DNA from: Pedobacter psychroterrae
GTDB lineage: Bacteria; Bacteroidota; Bacteroidia; Sphingobacteriales; Sphingobacteriaceae
Reading direction: 5' to 3'
Assembly (NCBI RefSeq): GCF_004331695.1
Contig: NZ_SJSL01000009.1
Coordinates: forward strand, 1 to 64,000
DNA: 64,000 nucleotides
Shown piece by piece: positions 16,034 to 24,879 of this stretch. Position numbers and translations under genes: made by a program. Below the pieces are notes generated by a model, which worked only from the letters and a program-made list of their open reading frames with translations, was not told where the DNA came from and did no database searches. How positions within the stretch are numbered: the stretch's first letter is position 1; the number at the start of each line of letters is the position of its first letter.

Positions 16034-17500
16034 ATGATAGAATTAAAATATGATCAGGACCTACAGACTGTAGTGCTCCATGCGCCTATTGGTATTTGCA
16101 TTTTATCTGCTGCTAATTTGAAAGCAGAAATTGTAAATGACAAGTTTCTGGAAGTAGCTGGAAAAACATCTGACATGATTATCGGAAAGCATTACTGTGA
16201 TGCTTTTGCGGAGGTGAGGCAGTACCATGAGCAGGCGCTGAATGATGTGATAAGATATGCCGAACCCTATCAAGCAAATGAAGTAGAACTGGAGCTGATC
16301 CGTCATGGAAATCCGGAAAAGGTATATGTAACTTTTGTATATTCCCCTATATTGGATATGCAGGGTTTTGTGTCAAAAGTAGCCATATGGCTGCTTGACA
16401 ATACTCCCCAGGTCATGGCCAGACTAAAGACTGAGGCGGCGAATAAGGAACTGGAACTGGCACAGGATGCCTTGAAAGTGGCACTTTCAGCTGCAAATTT
16501 TGGTACCTGGTATATTCACTCTGTCACACGCGCTTTCGTAACCGATGCAAGATTGAAAGAACTTTTTGGTTATGAACCAGATCAGGAATTATCAATAGAA
16601 CAGGCACTTGCTCAGATCACTGATGAATATAGGGATTATGTATCGACAGCTTTAGAAAACGCTATCAATAAGGGTGGGGATTATGATGTAACCTATTCGG
16701 TGATCGGGTTGAATGACCGCAAATTGCGCTGGCTGCGTGCCATTGGGAATTTGAAGGCGGACCCTTCGGGAGAGTTTTCGGCTTTTACTGGTGTGGTGAT
16801 GGACATAACGGAGCAGAAACGGGATGAGCAGCGAAAAAATGATTTTATAGGAATTGTAAGCCATGAGCTGAAAACTCCCCTTACTTCTTTAAAAGCTTAT
16901 CTGCAGGTATTGCAGGCGAAGGCAAATGCAGACGATACATTTACCAACAGTGCGCTAAACCAGTCGGTAAAGCAGATTAGAAAGATGACGACGATGATTA
17001 ATAGCTTTCTAAATGTTTCCCGTCTGGAAGCAGGCAAGATCCATATGAATAAGCAATCCTTTGATATGTCGCTGTTGATAAAGGAGATAGAGGAGGAAAC
17101 GGAAGTGATGAATGCTTCGCACCATATTATGTTTGAAGAAATGGAGACTGTCTTTGTAAACGCAGACCGGGATAAGATAGGTCAGGTAATCAGCAATCTG
17201 ATCAGCAATGCGATGAAGTATTCTAATGTAGGAACGACCATCAGGATTGCCTGCATAAAAATGGATAATACTATTCAACTTAGTGTAAAAGATGAGGGTA
17301 TCGGTGTGGCAGAAAAAGACAGGGAACAGCTTTTTGACCGTTATTATAGGGTGGAAAGCAATACGCTGGTTTCCGGATTTGGCATTGGACTGTACCTCAG
17401 CGCGGAGATCATTGATCACCACCAGGGAAAAATTTGGGTGGAAAGTGATTTTGGAAAAGGATCTGTTTTTTATTTTACATTGCCATTGGTCGATGTTTAG
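16034..17500 (+). CDS. PAS domain-containing sensor histidine kinase
   Basis: This 488-residue soluble kinase has two PAS domains (about residues 5-130 and 140-260), then HisKA with the phospho-accepting H277 (GIVSHELKTPLTSLKAYL) and a complete HATPase domain. The latter shows the N box ISNLISNAMKYSN, the G1 box KDEGIGV, the F box LFDRYYRV and the G2 box GFGIGLYLS. No membrane segment or receiver domain is present, and no response regulator gene is adjacent, so it is an orphan kinase. A weak -7-like TATATTTA at 16003-16010 precedes it. Confidence 0.93.
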   Translation: MIELKYDQDLQTVVLHAPIGICILSAANLKAEIVNDKFLEVAGKTSDMIIGKHYCDAFAEVRQYHEQALNDVIRYAEPYQANEVELELIRHGNPEKVYVTFVYSPILDMQGFVSKVAIWLLDNTPQVMARLKTEAANKELELAQDALKVALSAANFGTWYIHSVTRAFVTDARLKELFGYEPDQELSIEQALAQITDEYRDYVSTALENAINKGGDYDVTYSVIGLNDRKLRWLRAIGNLKADPSGEFSAFTGVVMDITEQKRDEQRKNDFIGIVSHELKTPLTSLKAYLQVLQAKANADDTFTNSALNQSVKQIRKMTTMINSFLNVSRLEAGKIHMNKQSFDMSLLIKEIEEETEVMNASHHIMFEEMETVFVNADRDKIGQVISNLISNAMKYSNVGTTIRIACIKMDNTIQLSVKDEGIGVAEKDREQLFDRYYRVESNTLVSGFGIGLYLSAEIIDHHQGKIWVESDFGKGSVFYFTLPLVDV

Positions 17501-17571
17501 GTAATAAGTTTTTTATCTATAATATACAACGTATAACCAATATTCTTATATTAGAGTCAAAACAGAAGATT

Positions 17572-17697
17572 ATGCAGAAAGTATGTGCTTTATTGGAGAA
17601 CAAATATTCGCTGGCAATCTTAATGCTCGCGTCTGTATACAGCATTTACCGTTTCGGTAAGGTGATTGGCGAACTGGCTTATTATGTGTCTCACTAA
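17572..17697 (+). CDS. Small putative membrane protein, 41 residues
   Basis: An ATG-TAA frame encodes MQKVCALLENKYSLAIL and continues MLASVYSIYRFGKVIGEL, ending AYYVSH. The central residues 13-25 are hydrophobic, and the aromatic and basic residues at the helix end look like a membrane anchor. It fills the gap between the sensor kinase and the DUF3500 gene, in the same orientation and 21 bp before the latter. It was missed by length cut-offs. There is no recognised family and the function is unknown; translation is plausible rather than proven. Confidence 0.45.
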   Translation: MQKVCALLENKYSLAILMLASVYSIYRFGKVIGELAYYVSH

Positions 17698-17718
17698 AGG
17701 TCCGTTAGCTTTATTACA

Positions 17719-18738
17719 ATGAAGTGTTTCTTTATAGGTTGTTTCTTGTTTCTATGTGTTTCAAAGCCGGGTAGAGCGGAAATTTATGGGCATAATTATG
17801 GCCCGGTAGATAAGATTGTAAACGCAGCTACAGCATTTATCAGTTCACTTGATCCAGCTCAGCGGTCGGCCGTAGTACTGGAGTACAATAAAGCCAATGC
17901 GGGTAAATGGACAAATTTGCCCTGCGGATTACAATGCCGGCAGGGGATTTTATTTGCTTCATTAAACGTAGTACAGCTGGATTTGGCAAAAAAGGTGATT
18001 GGGGCTGCTTTGGGGAAGTTACCTGATAGAGGTACTGATCAGGCCATGCAGATCCTGGCGGCGGATGGTGTGCTGGGTGCGAACCGGCAGGGGTATTCAT
18101 CGGGAAATTACATCATTGCATTTTTGGGAAAACCTGATTTAAAAGGTACATGGCAACTTCAGTTGGGCGGACATCACCTAGCTGTAAACCTGACTTTTAA
18201 CGATGGTAAATTGGCTGGAGCTTCGCCTTTGTTTATGGGGCTGGAGCCTAAGAGCTGGGAGGCGGATGGAAAGACTTATTCGCCACTCAAAGACAATCAT
18301 GCTCAACTGGTTGCAATACTAGCATCATTGACCGATGAACAAAAAGCATTGGCCAGACTGGATAAGGGCTATGACGATGTGTCTGTAGGTCCTGGTAAGG
18401 ACGGGCAGTTTCCTGCAGCAAAAGCCGGATTGAGGATTGGGTCGTTGAGCAGCAAGCAAAAGGCAATGGTGCTGGAGGCGATCAGGACCTGGGCAAACAT
18501 AGCGGATGAAACTTCAGTAAAAAGCTTGATGGCTGCTTATTCGAAAGATATTAATGATACTTATATTGCTTATTACGGGGATATTAACCTGGTGCATGTA
18601 AAGGATTATGTAAGGATAGACGGGCCGGGAGTGTGGATAGAATTTGCCTGTCAGCCGGGCGTGATCTGGCCTAAAGAGATTCATTACCATACGGTATACC
18701 GTGATCATATCCGTGATTATGGCGGGAATTTCCGATGA
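17719..18738 (+). CDS. DUF3500 domain-containing secreted protein
   Basis: This 339-residue protein has a signal peptide (MKCFFIGCFLFLCVSKPGRA, cleavage near residue 20), then a DUF3500 domain across the rest. Recognised segments include LDPAQRSAVVLEYN near the start of the mature chain, GTWQLQLGGHHLAVNLTF in the middle, and a C-terminal DYVRIDGPGVWIEF, HYHTVYRDHIRDYGG. DUF3500 proteins are exported, of unknown function, and keep several conserved histidines, compatible with a metal or catalytic site. The gene is followed after 14 bp by an unrelated unknown gene. Confidence 0.85.
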   Translation: MKCFFIGCFLFLCVSKPGRAEIYGHNYGPVDKIVNAATAFISSLDPAQRSAVVLEYNKANAGKWTNLPCGLQCRQGILFASLNVVQLDLAKKVIGAALGKLPDRGTDQAMQILAADGVLGANRQGYSSGNYIIAFLGKPDLKGTWQLQLGGHHLAVNLTFNDGKLAGASPLFMGLEPKSWEADGKTYSPLKDNHAQLVAILASLTDEQKALARLDKGYDDVSVGPGKDGQFPAAKAGLRIGSLSSKQKAMVLEAIRTWANIADETSVKSLMAAYSKDINDTYIAYYGDINLVHVKDYVRIDGPGVWIEFACQPGVIWPKEIHYHTVYRDHIRDYGGNFR

Positions 18739-18752
18739 ATAAACACTGACGA

Positions 18753-20030
18753 TTGAGCAAGCAAAAGAAGAAAGTTTTAAATAATAATACGGCAGATGCT
18801 AAAGCACAGGCTGCTATGCATCATAAGCGTTTTGTAGAACGTATAGATGGTTTATGTAACGCAATGATCGGCCCGGGATATTTTGAAAAGATACCTCCGG
18901 TGGTGCTGGACCAGATGTATGCAACAAGATATCCCGCACTAAAAATAAAGGCCAGTCCGGATTCGCAGGTGGCTAAAGTTACCGTGCTGAAAGCCAATAA
19001 GCTGCTGGAAGCGTTTTTAAAGAATCAATACATAGACCTCAGAAATGGATCGCGGGTATTACTGCCGGTGCTTCTTTCGGAAGGTTTGATACTGCTCAAT
19101 TTCCTGCACATGATTCCCAATCATTACTTTCCCCATGCCACGTTGTTGAAGGAGCAGTTTAAAGAGTATGGCCCGGAAAGCGAGGGCTATGAGGCCATAC
19201 AGGATATGCTGGAGGTGCTAGTGCAGGATGTGACGATATTCCTAAGCGATCTGAAAGTAAGTGTATTGAGGGCCGACTACAGTGAAACCCCTGTGTTTAA
19301 TATGTACAGCCGCCGTAATGACATCTTCATCATGGAGATTAAGACGGAGAAAAGTACGATGGTAGTGAGGGACAAAAAGCGGGAGGTGGTAAGGCTGGGT
19401 TGGGTAGGCCCCGAAATGGAATGGATCTGGGTAAAAGTGAAACCTTCTGCACTGGGTTTTGATGTTGGTTCGTTTGATATTCCACTGGATGTGTATATTC
19501 AAAACCATGCACTGGATAGGCTGCAGGAACGAATAGATATTACGCCGGGAATAATGCATTCTATTGTGTTTTTTATCTTCAATGATCCGGAGATTAAACA
19601 TGTGCGGTATCGTGACAGGACATTGGTGGAGTACTATGTGGCTGATCAGAAGATTGGTTATCTTCATGTTGAACTGCATGTAGATAAATTTCTAATACAC
19701 ACCTTTTTATTTCTCACAAATAATGGTACTCCGGAAGGCATTAAGCTGGAAAAACTGGCTGCCCTGGAGAAGGATGATAAAAAGCATCTGGAGATCGATA
19801 AACTTTCGACCTTCAATTCTTATCACATCGAAAAGAATGAAAAGCTGCGTAAGCTGTTTGTCGAAGCGGGTTGTGAATCGCTGCTTGGACTGGGGCACCT
19901 GCAGGAGTTTTCTGCGAAGGAGATCAAGGATAAAGACCCGGAATCTATATTGAAGTACCTTTCAGATTCTAAATATTTCAGGGAAGAGGAGCATGAGGAA
20001 GATGCTGCCGGTGGAGAGGAAGGAAAATAA
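18753..20030 (+). CDS. Unrecognised conserved-looking cytosolic protein
   Basis: The frame encodes 425 residues from a TTG at 18753 (MSKQKKKVLNNN); the first in-frame ATG would be 18816 and gives a 404-residue product. I favour the TTG because it follows the DUF3500 stop by 14 bp and gives a natural basic N-terminus. No signal peptide or membrane segment is seen. The C-terminus is strongly acidic (EEEHEEDAAGGEEGK). A segment around residues 245-325 (YIQNHALDRLQERIDITPG) might be a small enzymatic fold, but I do not recognise the family. Confidence 0.75.
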   Translation: MSKQKKKVLNNNTADAKAQAAMHHKRFVERIDGLCNAMIGPGYFEKIPPVVLDQMYATRYPALKIKASPDSQVAKVTVLKANKLLEAFLKNQYIDLRNGSRVLLPVLLSEGLILLNFLHMIPNHYFPHATLLKEQFKEYGPESEGYEAIQDMLEVLVQDVTIFLSDLKVSVLRADYSETPVFNMYSRRNDIFIMEIKTEKSTMVVRDKKREVVRLGWVGPEMEWIWVKVKPSALGFDVGSFDIPLDVYIQNHALDRLQERIDITPGIMHSIVFFIFNDPEIKHVRYRDRTLVEYYVADQKIGYLHVELHVDKFLIHTFLFLTNNGTPEGIKLEKLAALEKDDKKHLEIDKLSTFNSYHIEKNEKLRKLFVEAGCESLLGLGHLQEFSAKEIKDKDPESILKYLSDSKYFREEEHEEDAAGGEEGK

Positions 20031-20060
20031 ATTTGTATATTTAGGCCTTAACATACAATA

Positions 20061-20903
20061 ATGAGCACAAAACATTTCTTTCTTCCGGTACTGCTTGTGA
20101 TAATGAGCATGACGGCTATGGCACAGCAATTTACTTTTGGATCTTTTAATGTACGCTATGATAATGCGGGTGACGTAGGTAATACCTGGGCATTGAGGCG
20201 TGAAGCTGCAGCCAACATGATCAGATTTCATCAGTTTGATGTATTTGGTGTGCAGGAAGCATTGAAAACCCAGATCGATGACCTGTCTAAGTTCCTGCCT
20301 GAGTATGCCAACTATGGTAAAGGCCGTGATGACGGAATGGATAAAGGTGAGCACTCGTCTGTGTTTTATCGCAAGGATAAGTTTAAGCTATTGAATAAAG
20401 GGGATTTCTGGCTTTCTGAAACTCCTGACAAACCGGGCCTGGGTTGGGATGCTACCTGCTGCAACAGGATCTGCTCATGGGTACAGCTTCAGGACCTGAA
20501 AAGCGGTAAGAAGTTTTACTATTTTAATGCACACTTTGATCATCAGGGAAAAATAGCCCGCGTGGAGAGTGGTAAACTGATTGTGAAAAAGATTAAAGAG
20601 ATTGCAGGGTCTGCACCAGCTGTGTTTACTGGTGATCTGAACGGGGGGCATGACAGTGAGTGGTATTTAACCCTGGCCAATTCAGGTTTTTTAACAGATA
20701 CCTATAAACAGGTGAAGAATCCTTATGCAAATAATTCATCCTTCAATGCATGGGGGAAGAGTGTGGACGGCTATGAGATCATCGACCATGTATTCGTTAC
20801 TAAAACTTTTACAGCCAAGAGGTGGGGAATACTAACAGATACCTATCATGGTAAGTTCATCTCAGATCATTTTCCAATACTGGTAGATGTTGTGTTGAAA
20901 TAA
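20061..20903 (+). CDS. Endonuclease/exonuclease/phosphatase family hydrolase, secreted
   Basis: This 280-residue protein has a signal peptide (to about residue 21, AMAQQ) and an EEP fold: NVRYDN, the magnesium-binding glutamate in FGVQEAL, FNAHFDHQG, TGDLNGGHDSEW, and the terminal catalytic pairs IDHVFV and SDHFPILVDV. It is a periplasmic or extracellular phosphodiesterase; in Bacteroidota such proteins may act on nucleic acids, sphingomyelin-like lipids or inositol phosphates. It converges with a cytochrome c gene only 4 bp away. The substrate cannot be specified. Confidence 0.9.
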   Translation: MSTKHFFLPVLLVIMSMTAMAQQFTFGSFNVRYDNAGDVGNTWALRREAAANMIRFHQFDVFGVQEALKTQIDDLSKFLPEYANYGKGRDDGMDKGEHSSVFYRKDKFKLLNKGDFWLSETPDKPGLGWDATCCNRICSWVQLQDLKSGKKFYYFNAHFDHQGKIARVESGKLIVKKIKEIAGSAPAVFTGDLNGGHDSEWYLTLANSGFLTDTYKQVKNPYANNSSFNAWGKSVDGYEIIDHVFVTKTFTAKRWGILTDTYHGKFISDHFPILVDVVLK

Positions 20904-20907
20904 GTTG

Positions 20908-21330
20908 TTATTGACAGTTTTTAAGGTCTTTCGCTACTTGTTCGGGACTGTACATGCCTTGTTTATTCCCAAAGGTATTGGTGATGTAAACCACTAACTG
21001 AGCGATATCGATATTGGCGAAATTAAAATCGGGCATCTTGCCGTCGTATTTCTTTCCTGCAATGATCATGGTAGTATCGCTGATGCCGTTTTTGATAAAG
21101 CAGGCTATTTTTGATTTGTTGTCTTTAAGCGACGTTGTGTCGGTAAGCGGTGGCGCTAATAGTGCTAGTCCCTCACCATTGGCTCCGTGACAATTCTGAC
21201 AATGCCTGATGTAAAGATCTCTTCCATTGACGTAGTAAACGTCTTGCTGAAGCTGTCCGGCATTTTGGCAGGAATATACAACACAGGCTATGGTGATCAA
21301 AAAGGTTATAGCTAGAAGAGGTTTTCGCAT
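20908..21330 (-). CDS. Cytochrome c lipoprotein
   Basis: The 140-residue protein has a lipoprotein signal with lipobox VVYSC (C21) and one class I cytochrome c domain: haem attachment C44-x-x-C47-H48 and axial methionine M99 in GKMPDF. It is anchored to a membrane and exposed to the periplasm. It is encoded 2 bp after a SCO family gene, the two forming a respiratory operon. A role in donating electrons or linked to cytochrome oxidase maturation is plausible. Confidence 0.92.
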   Translation of the reverse strand: MRKPLLAITFLITIACVVYSCQNAGQLQQDVYYVNGRDLYIRHCQNCHGANGEGLALLAPPLTDTTSLKDNKSKIACFIKNGISDTTMIIAGKKYDGKMPDFNFANIDIAQLVVYITNTFGNKQGMYSPEQVAKDLKNCQ

Positions 21331-21332
21331 GG

Positions 21333-21983
21333 TTATTTAGTTTCCTCTTTTTCGTCAAGTAAGATGGCGATATCTTTTTTAAGCTGTGCTACCGATTTTT
21401 CATCTGTGCCTTCATATGATCCGCGGAGACGTTTGTGTTTGTCAATCAACACCAACCAGCCCTGATGTACATAATTTTCCTTTTCGGCGCTGTCTTCGAT
21501 TACTGCTACTAGGTAATCCTTTTCAGCGATTTTATAGATGCTGTCTTTTGAGCCATAGGCAAATTGCCATTGCTTGCCGTCAACGCCTAGCTTAGTCGCG
21601 TATTTCTTTAATACAGATGGCTTATCATATTTGTAGTCAATAGTATGTGATAGGAACATTACCTGGTCATTGTCTTTGTATTGGTCAAATATCTCTTTCA
21701 TATGGCGGTGCATCGTCGGACAAATACTGCTGCATGAGGTGAAGAAGAAATCTGCTATATAGATCTTGTCCTTGAAAGTATCATTGGTGAGTAGGGTACT
21801 GTCCTGATTTAAAAAGCTGAAAGCAGAAATGGTTTTGTAAAGGGTGTCTGTTGAAGTGCTACCATCAGGGTTTTTTATTTCTATTGCTTCCCTTGGCCCG
21901 AGAATGGGAAGCTTTGGCTGCTCGCTGCAGGCTGAAAATAAAAGGAGCGTTAATGCAAATAAGAGGGTGTGTTTAATGTTCAT
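21333..21983 (-). CDS. SCO1/SenC family lipoprotein, copper chaperone
   Basis: From ATG at 21983 (an 11-residue upstream extension is unlikely because MNIKHTLLFALTLLLFSAC forms the lipoprotein signal) the product is 216 residues. The thioredoxin-like domain carries the copper-binding motif C84-SSI-C88 and the conserved H173 (YVHQGWLVLID). SCO proteins deliver copper to cytochrome oxidase CuA or act as thiol reductants. It is first in a two-gene operon with the cytochrome c lipoprotein. A -7 element lies 23 bp upstream at 22006-22013. Confidence 0.92.
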   Translation of the reverse strand: MNIKHTLLFALTLLLFSACSEQPKLPILGPREAIEIKNPDGSTSTDTLYKTISAFSFLNQDSTLLTNDTFKDKIYIADFFFTSCSSICPTMHRHMKEIFDQYKDNDQVMFLSHTIDYKYDKPSVLKKYATKLGVDGKQWQFAYGSKDSIYKIAEKDYLVAVIEDSAEKENYVHQGWLVLIDKHKRLRGSYEGTDEKSVAQLKKDIAILLDEKEETK

Positions 21984-22005
21984 ATCAGTTGGTATGGGAA
22001 TGCTA

Positions 22006-22013
22006 CAAAGGTA
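22006..22013 (-). promoter_or_regulatory. Putative -7 element of the SCO/cytochrome operon
   Basis: On the minus strand these bases read TACCTTTG, an exact match to the Bacteroidota consensus TAnnTTTG, 23 bp before the SCO start codon. No clear TTG at -33 was seen. Confidence 0.5.
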
Positions 22014-22055
22014 CACTCCTTTGAAAATAAAGTGTAATGTGTGGGTAATAAAATG

Positions 22056-22063
22056 TAGTTTTG
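22056..22063 (+). promoter_or_regulatory. Putative -7 element of the metE leader transcript
   Basis: TAGTTTTG matches TAnnTTTG and lies about 35-40 bp upstream of the cobalamin aptamer. It is arranged divergently from the SCO promoter element 43 bp away. A convincing -33 TTG at the usual distance was not found. Confidence 0.5.
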
Positions 22064-22094
22064 CAACTGATAAGTTCTTTACTTTATTTCTTCA

Positions 22095-22275
22095 TCAACC
22101 GGAAGAGGTTTTACTTAGCTGTAGATTAATAGGGAATCGTGTGTAAATCACGAACTGTCGCGCAACTGTAAGTAACACATAAAAGGTTTTTACCAATAGA
22201 ATGTCCACTGTGCCGATTTGTCGGAATGGGAAGGATGGTAGAAATGTTACAAGTCAGGAGACCTGCCTTTACCGA
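22095..22275 (+). promoter_or_regulatory. Cobalamin (B12) riboswitch controlling metE
   Basis: Conserved parts of the AdoCbl-type aptamer appear in order: AGGGAATCGTGTG near 22131, AATCACGAACTGTCGCGCAA followed by CTGTAAG, a GCC-like junction around 22212, GGGAAGGATGG near 22228, and the B12 box AAGTCAGGAGACCTGCC (22251-22267). The 5' and 3' limits are approximate. It is the leader of the B12-independent methionine synthase gene, so B12 should switch metE off, which is the known logic for this pair. About 220 nt (22276-22495) separate it from the ATG and should hold the expression platform; I could not assign a terminator there. Confidence 0.92.
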
Positions 22276-22495
22276 ATTGACAATGCTTTCGCGATTTGAA
22301 GCAGGGGTTAAATTGATGTGTTTAAGAAGCTCAATTAAGACATACCGTCATCCTCGACCGGTTCGATAGCTGCCGTTGAAGTCGCAAGCAACAAGCCTTA
22401 TACACCAATCTCTCTTTTCTTCCTTCATTTCCGTTCGCATTGCGAAGTTCAGCACAAGAGCTTTTAATTGATTTTTTCATTTAAATGCACGAAAA

Positions 22496-24823
22496 ATGCT
22501 AACAAACAATCTTGGCTATCCGCGAATTGGTAGCAACAGAGAACTCAAAAAAGCCTGCGAGCAATATTGGTCAGGCAAGACAACGATGGCGCAACTGGCG
22601 CAAACCGGCAGTGAAATCAGAAGGAAAAACTGGGAACTGCAAAGCGAGGCAGGAATTGATCTCATCCCTTCCAATGACTTTTCATTTTATGACCAGGTGC
22701 TTGACTGGTCGCTCACCGTAGGCGCGATCCCAAAGCGTTACCATGAAGTGATCATGGGTAAAAGTAACGGGGAACTGGACCTGTATTTTGCAATGGCGCG
22801 CGGATATCAAAAAGATGGTCTTGATATTACTGCTATGGAGATGACCAAATGGTTTGATACCAATTACCACTACATAGTGCCTGAGTTTGTCGGAGACCAA
22901 CAGTTCAAATTATTCTCTACTAAAATATTAGATGAGTACAATGAGAGTAAAAGGTTAGGTATAAAAACAAAGCCTGTCATTATTGGCCCTATTACTTATC
23001 TCTTGCTGGGCAAGGAAAAAGAAGCAGACTTTGACCGGATAGACCTCATTAAAAATCTGCTGCCTGTGTATATAGACGTGCTGAAAAAGCTGGAAGAACA
23101 GCACGTGGAGTGGGTGCAGTTTGATGAGCCCTTTCTTTCACTGGATCTTAGGGAGAAGGATAGGGCTGCCTATACGTATGCGTATAGTGAGATCAGGAAA
23201 GCTTTTCCGAAACTAAAGATCATGCTGGCTACTTACTTTGGGTCTTTGAAAGACAATGCTTCACTTGCGGTGTCTTTGCCGGTTACGGCATTGCACATAG
23301 ACCTAATTAGAAACCCTGAACAGCTTGAGTCTATACTGGCAGTTTTGCCTGATAATGTGTCGTTGTCTGTGGGGGTAGTAGATGGCAGGAACATCTGGAA
23401 AAGCGAATATCAGCTTGCTTTGCAGCTACTTGAAGTATCACTTAGCTATATTGGAAACAATAGGTTGATTATTAGTCCATCATGTTCATTAATTCATTCG
23501 CCCTGCGATCTGGATACTGAGGATGATGGTACTATTTTAACACCTTTATCACCTGAAATCAGGCAATGGCTTGCATTTGCAAAACAAAAGGTAAATGAGG
23601 TAGTGGAATTGAAACAATTGCTTAATAATGAAAAAGATATATTACCTAAACTGGATGAAAACATTAGGTGTGCTGAAAATCGCAGAAGCTCCACCCTTAT
23701 TCATAAGACTGAGGTAAAAAAAAGGGTTGCTGGGATCAGCCAGAAGGATGAAAACAGGTTGAATTCATTTTCGGTCAGGAAGGATGCGCAGCACAAAGCA
23801 TTGAAACTTCCGCAGTTTCCTACTACCACCATTGGCTCATTTCCCCAGACCCCCGAAGTTCGCAGCTGGAGGTCAAAGTATAAAAAGGGTGACCTGACTT
23901 TGGCGGAGTATGATGCTTTGCTGGAAAAGGAAACAGAAGAGACCATCCGGTTTCAGGAGGCATGCGGCATTGACGTGCTGGTACATGGTGAGTTTGAGCG
24001 AAATGACATGGTGGAGTACTTCGGTGAGCAGTTGGCAGGTTTTGCATTTACCAGGAACGGTTGGGTGCAGAGTTATGGCAGTCGCTGTGTAAAACCTCCT
24101 GTGATCTATGGAGATGTCTATCGACCTACGCCAATGACGGTCAGGTGGGCGGAATACGCACAGTCGTTAAGCAGTAAATGGGTGAAAGGGATGCTGACCG
24201 GACCGGTAACTATATTGCAGTGGTCTTTTGTGCGTAATGATCAGCCGAGGTCGGAAACCTGCACCCAGATAGCCCTAGCGATAAGAGATGAGGTGTTGGA
24301 CCTGGAAAATGCCGGGATCAGGATCATCCAGATAGATGAGCCAGCTATACGCGAAGGTCTGCCACTACGCAAGGCCGACTGGGACGGGTATCTGCAATGG
24401 GCAGTTCGTGCTTTTAGGATTTCGGCCAGCGGCGTGGGCGATGAAACACAAATCCATACGCATATGTGCTATTCTGAATTTAATGACATTATCCAGAATA
24501 TTGCTGATATGGATGCAGATGTGATCACAATAGAGTGTTCCCGTTCGCAAATGGAACTGCTAGATGCTTTTGCTGATTTCAAGTATCCGAATGAAATAGG
24601 ACCTGGGGTGTATGATATTCATTCTCCTCGTGTACCATCTAAGAATGAGATGGTTAGGTTGCTTGAAAAAGCAAGATCAGTGATACCTGCGGGGCAACTT
24701 TGGGTGAATCCTGACTGCGGATTGAAGACCCGGCATTGGCATGAAACCAAAAAAGCTTTGACAGAAATGGTAGCTGCTGCAAAAGTTCTGCGGGAATATG
24801 TTGAAGAAGCCGTAACTTTGTAA
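22496..24823 (+). CDS. metE: Cobalamin-independent methionine synthase
   Basis: The 775-residue protein starts MLTNNLGYPRIGSNRELKK, the classic MetE N-terminus. It transfers the methyl group of 5-methyltetrahydropteroyl-glutamate to homocysteine. The catalytic C-terminal domain keeps the zinc ligands H656 and C658 (HTHMCYSEF) and C741 (NPDCGLKTR), each shifted by 15 from the E. coli numbering (H641, C643, C726), so the enzyme is complete. E. coli MetE has 753 residues. It is regulated by the upstream cobalamin riboswitch and followed by a strong terminator. Confidence 0.97.
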   Translation: MLTNNLGYPRIGSNRELKKACEQYWSGKTTMAQLAQTGSEIRRKNWELQSEAGIDLIPSNDFSFYDQVLDWSLTVGAIPKRYHEVIMGKSNGELDLYFAMARGYQKDGLDITAMEMTKWFDTNYHYIVPEFVGDQQFKLFSTKILDEYNESKRLGIKTKPVIIGPITYLLLGKEKEADFDRIDLIKNLLPVYIDVLKKLEEQHVEWVQFDEPFLSLDLREKDRAAYTYAYSEIRKAFPKLKIMLATYFGSLKDNASLAVSLPVTALHIDLIRNPEQLESILAVLPDNVSLSVGVVDGRNIWKSEYQLALQLLEVSLSYIGNNRLIISPSCSLIHSPCDLDTEDDGTILTPLSPEIRQWLAFAKQKVNEVVELKQLLNNEKDILPKLDENIRCAENRRSSTLIHKTEVKKRVAGISQKDENRLNSFSVRKDAQHKALKLPQFPTTTIGSFPQTPEVRSWRSKYKKGDLTLAEYDALLEKETEETIRFQEACGIDVLVHGEFERNDMVEYFGEQLAGFAFTRNGWVQSYGSRCVKPPVIYGDVYRPTPMTVRWAEYAQSLSSKWVKGMLTGPVTILQWSFVRNDQPRSETCTQIALAIRDEVLDLENAGIRIIQIDEPAIREGLPLRKADWDGYLQWAVRAFRISASGVGDETQIHTHMCYSEFNDIIQNIADMDADVITIECSRSQMELLDAFADFKYPNEIGPGVYDIHSPRVPSKNEMVRLLEKARSVIPAGQLWVNPDCGLKTRHWHETKKALTEMVAAAKVLREYVEEAVTL

Positions 24824-24829
24824 AAATTT

Positions 24830-24855
24830 AAGGGCAGGTAAACGCACCTGCCCTT
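24830..24855 (+). terminator. Rho-independent terminator after metE
   Basis: A perfect 10-bp stem (AAGGGCAGGT at 24830-24839 with ACCTGCCCTT at 24846-24855) closes a 6-nt loop and runs into TATTTA. It lies 6 bp after the metE stop codon and before fabH. Confidence 0.82.
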
Positions 24856-24879
24856 TATTTACAGAATTACACACACTGA

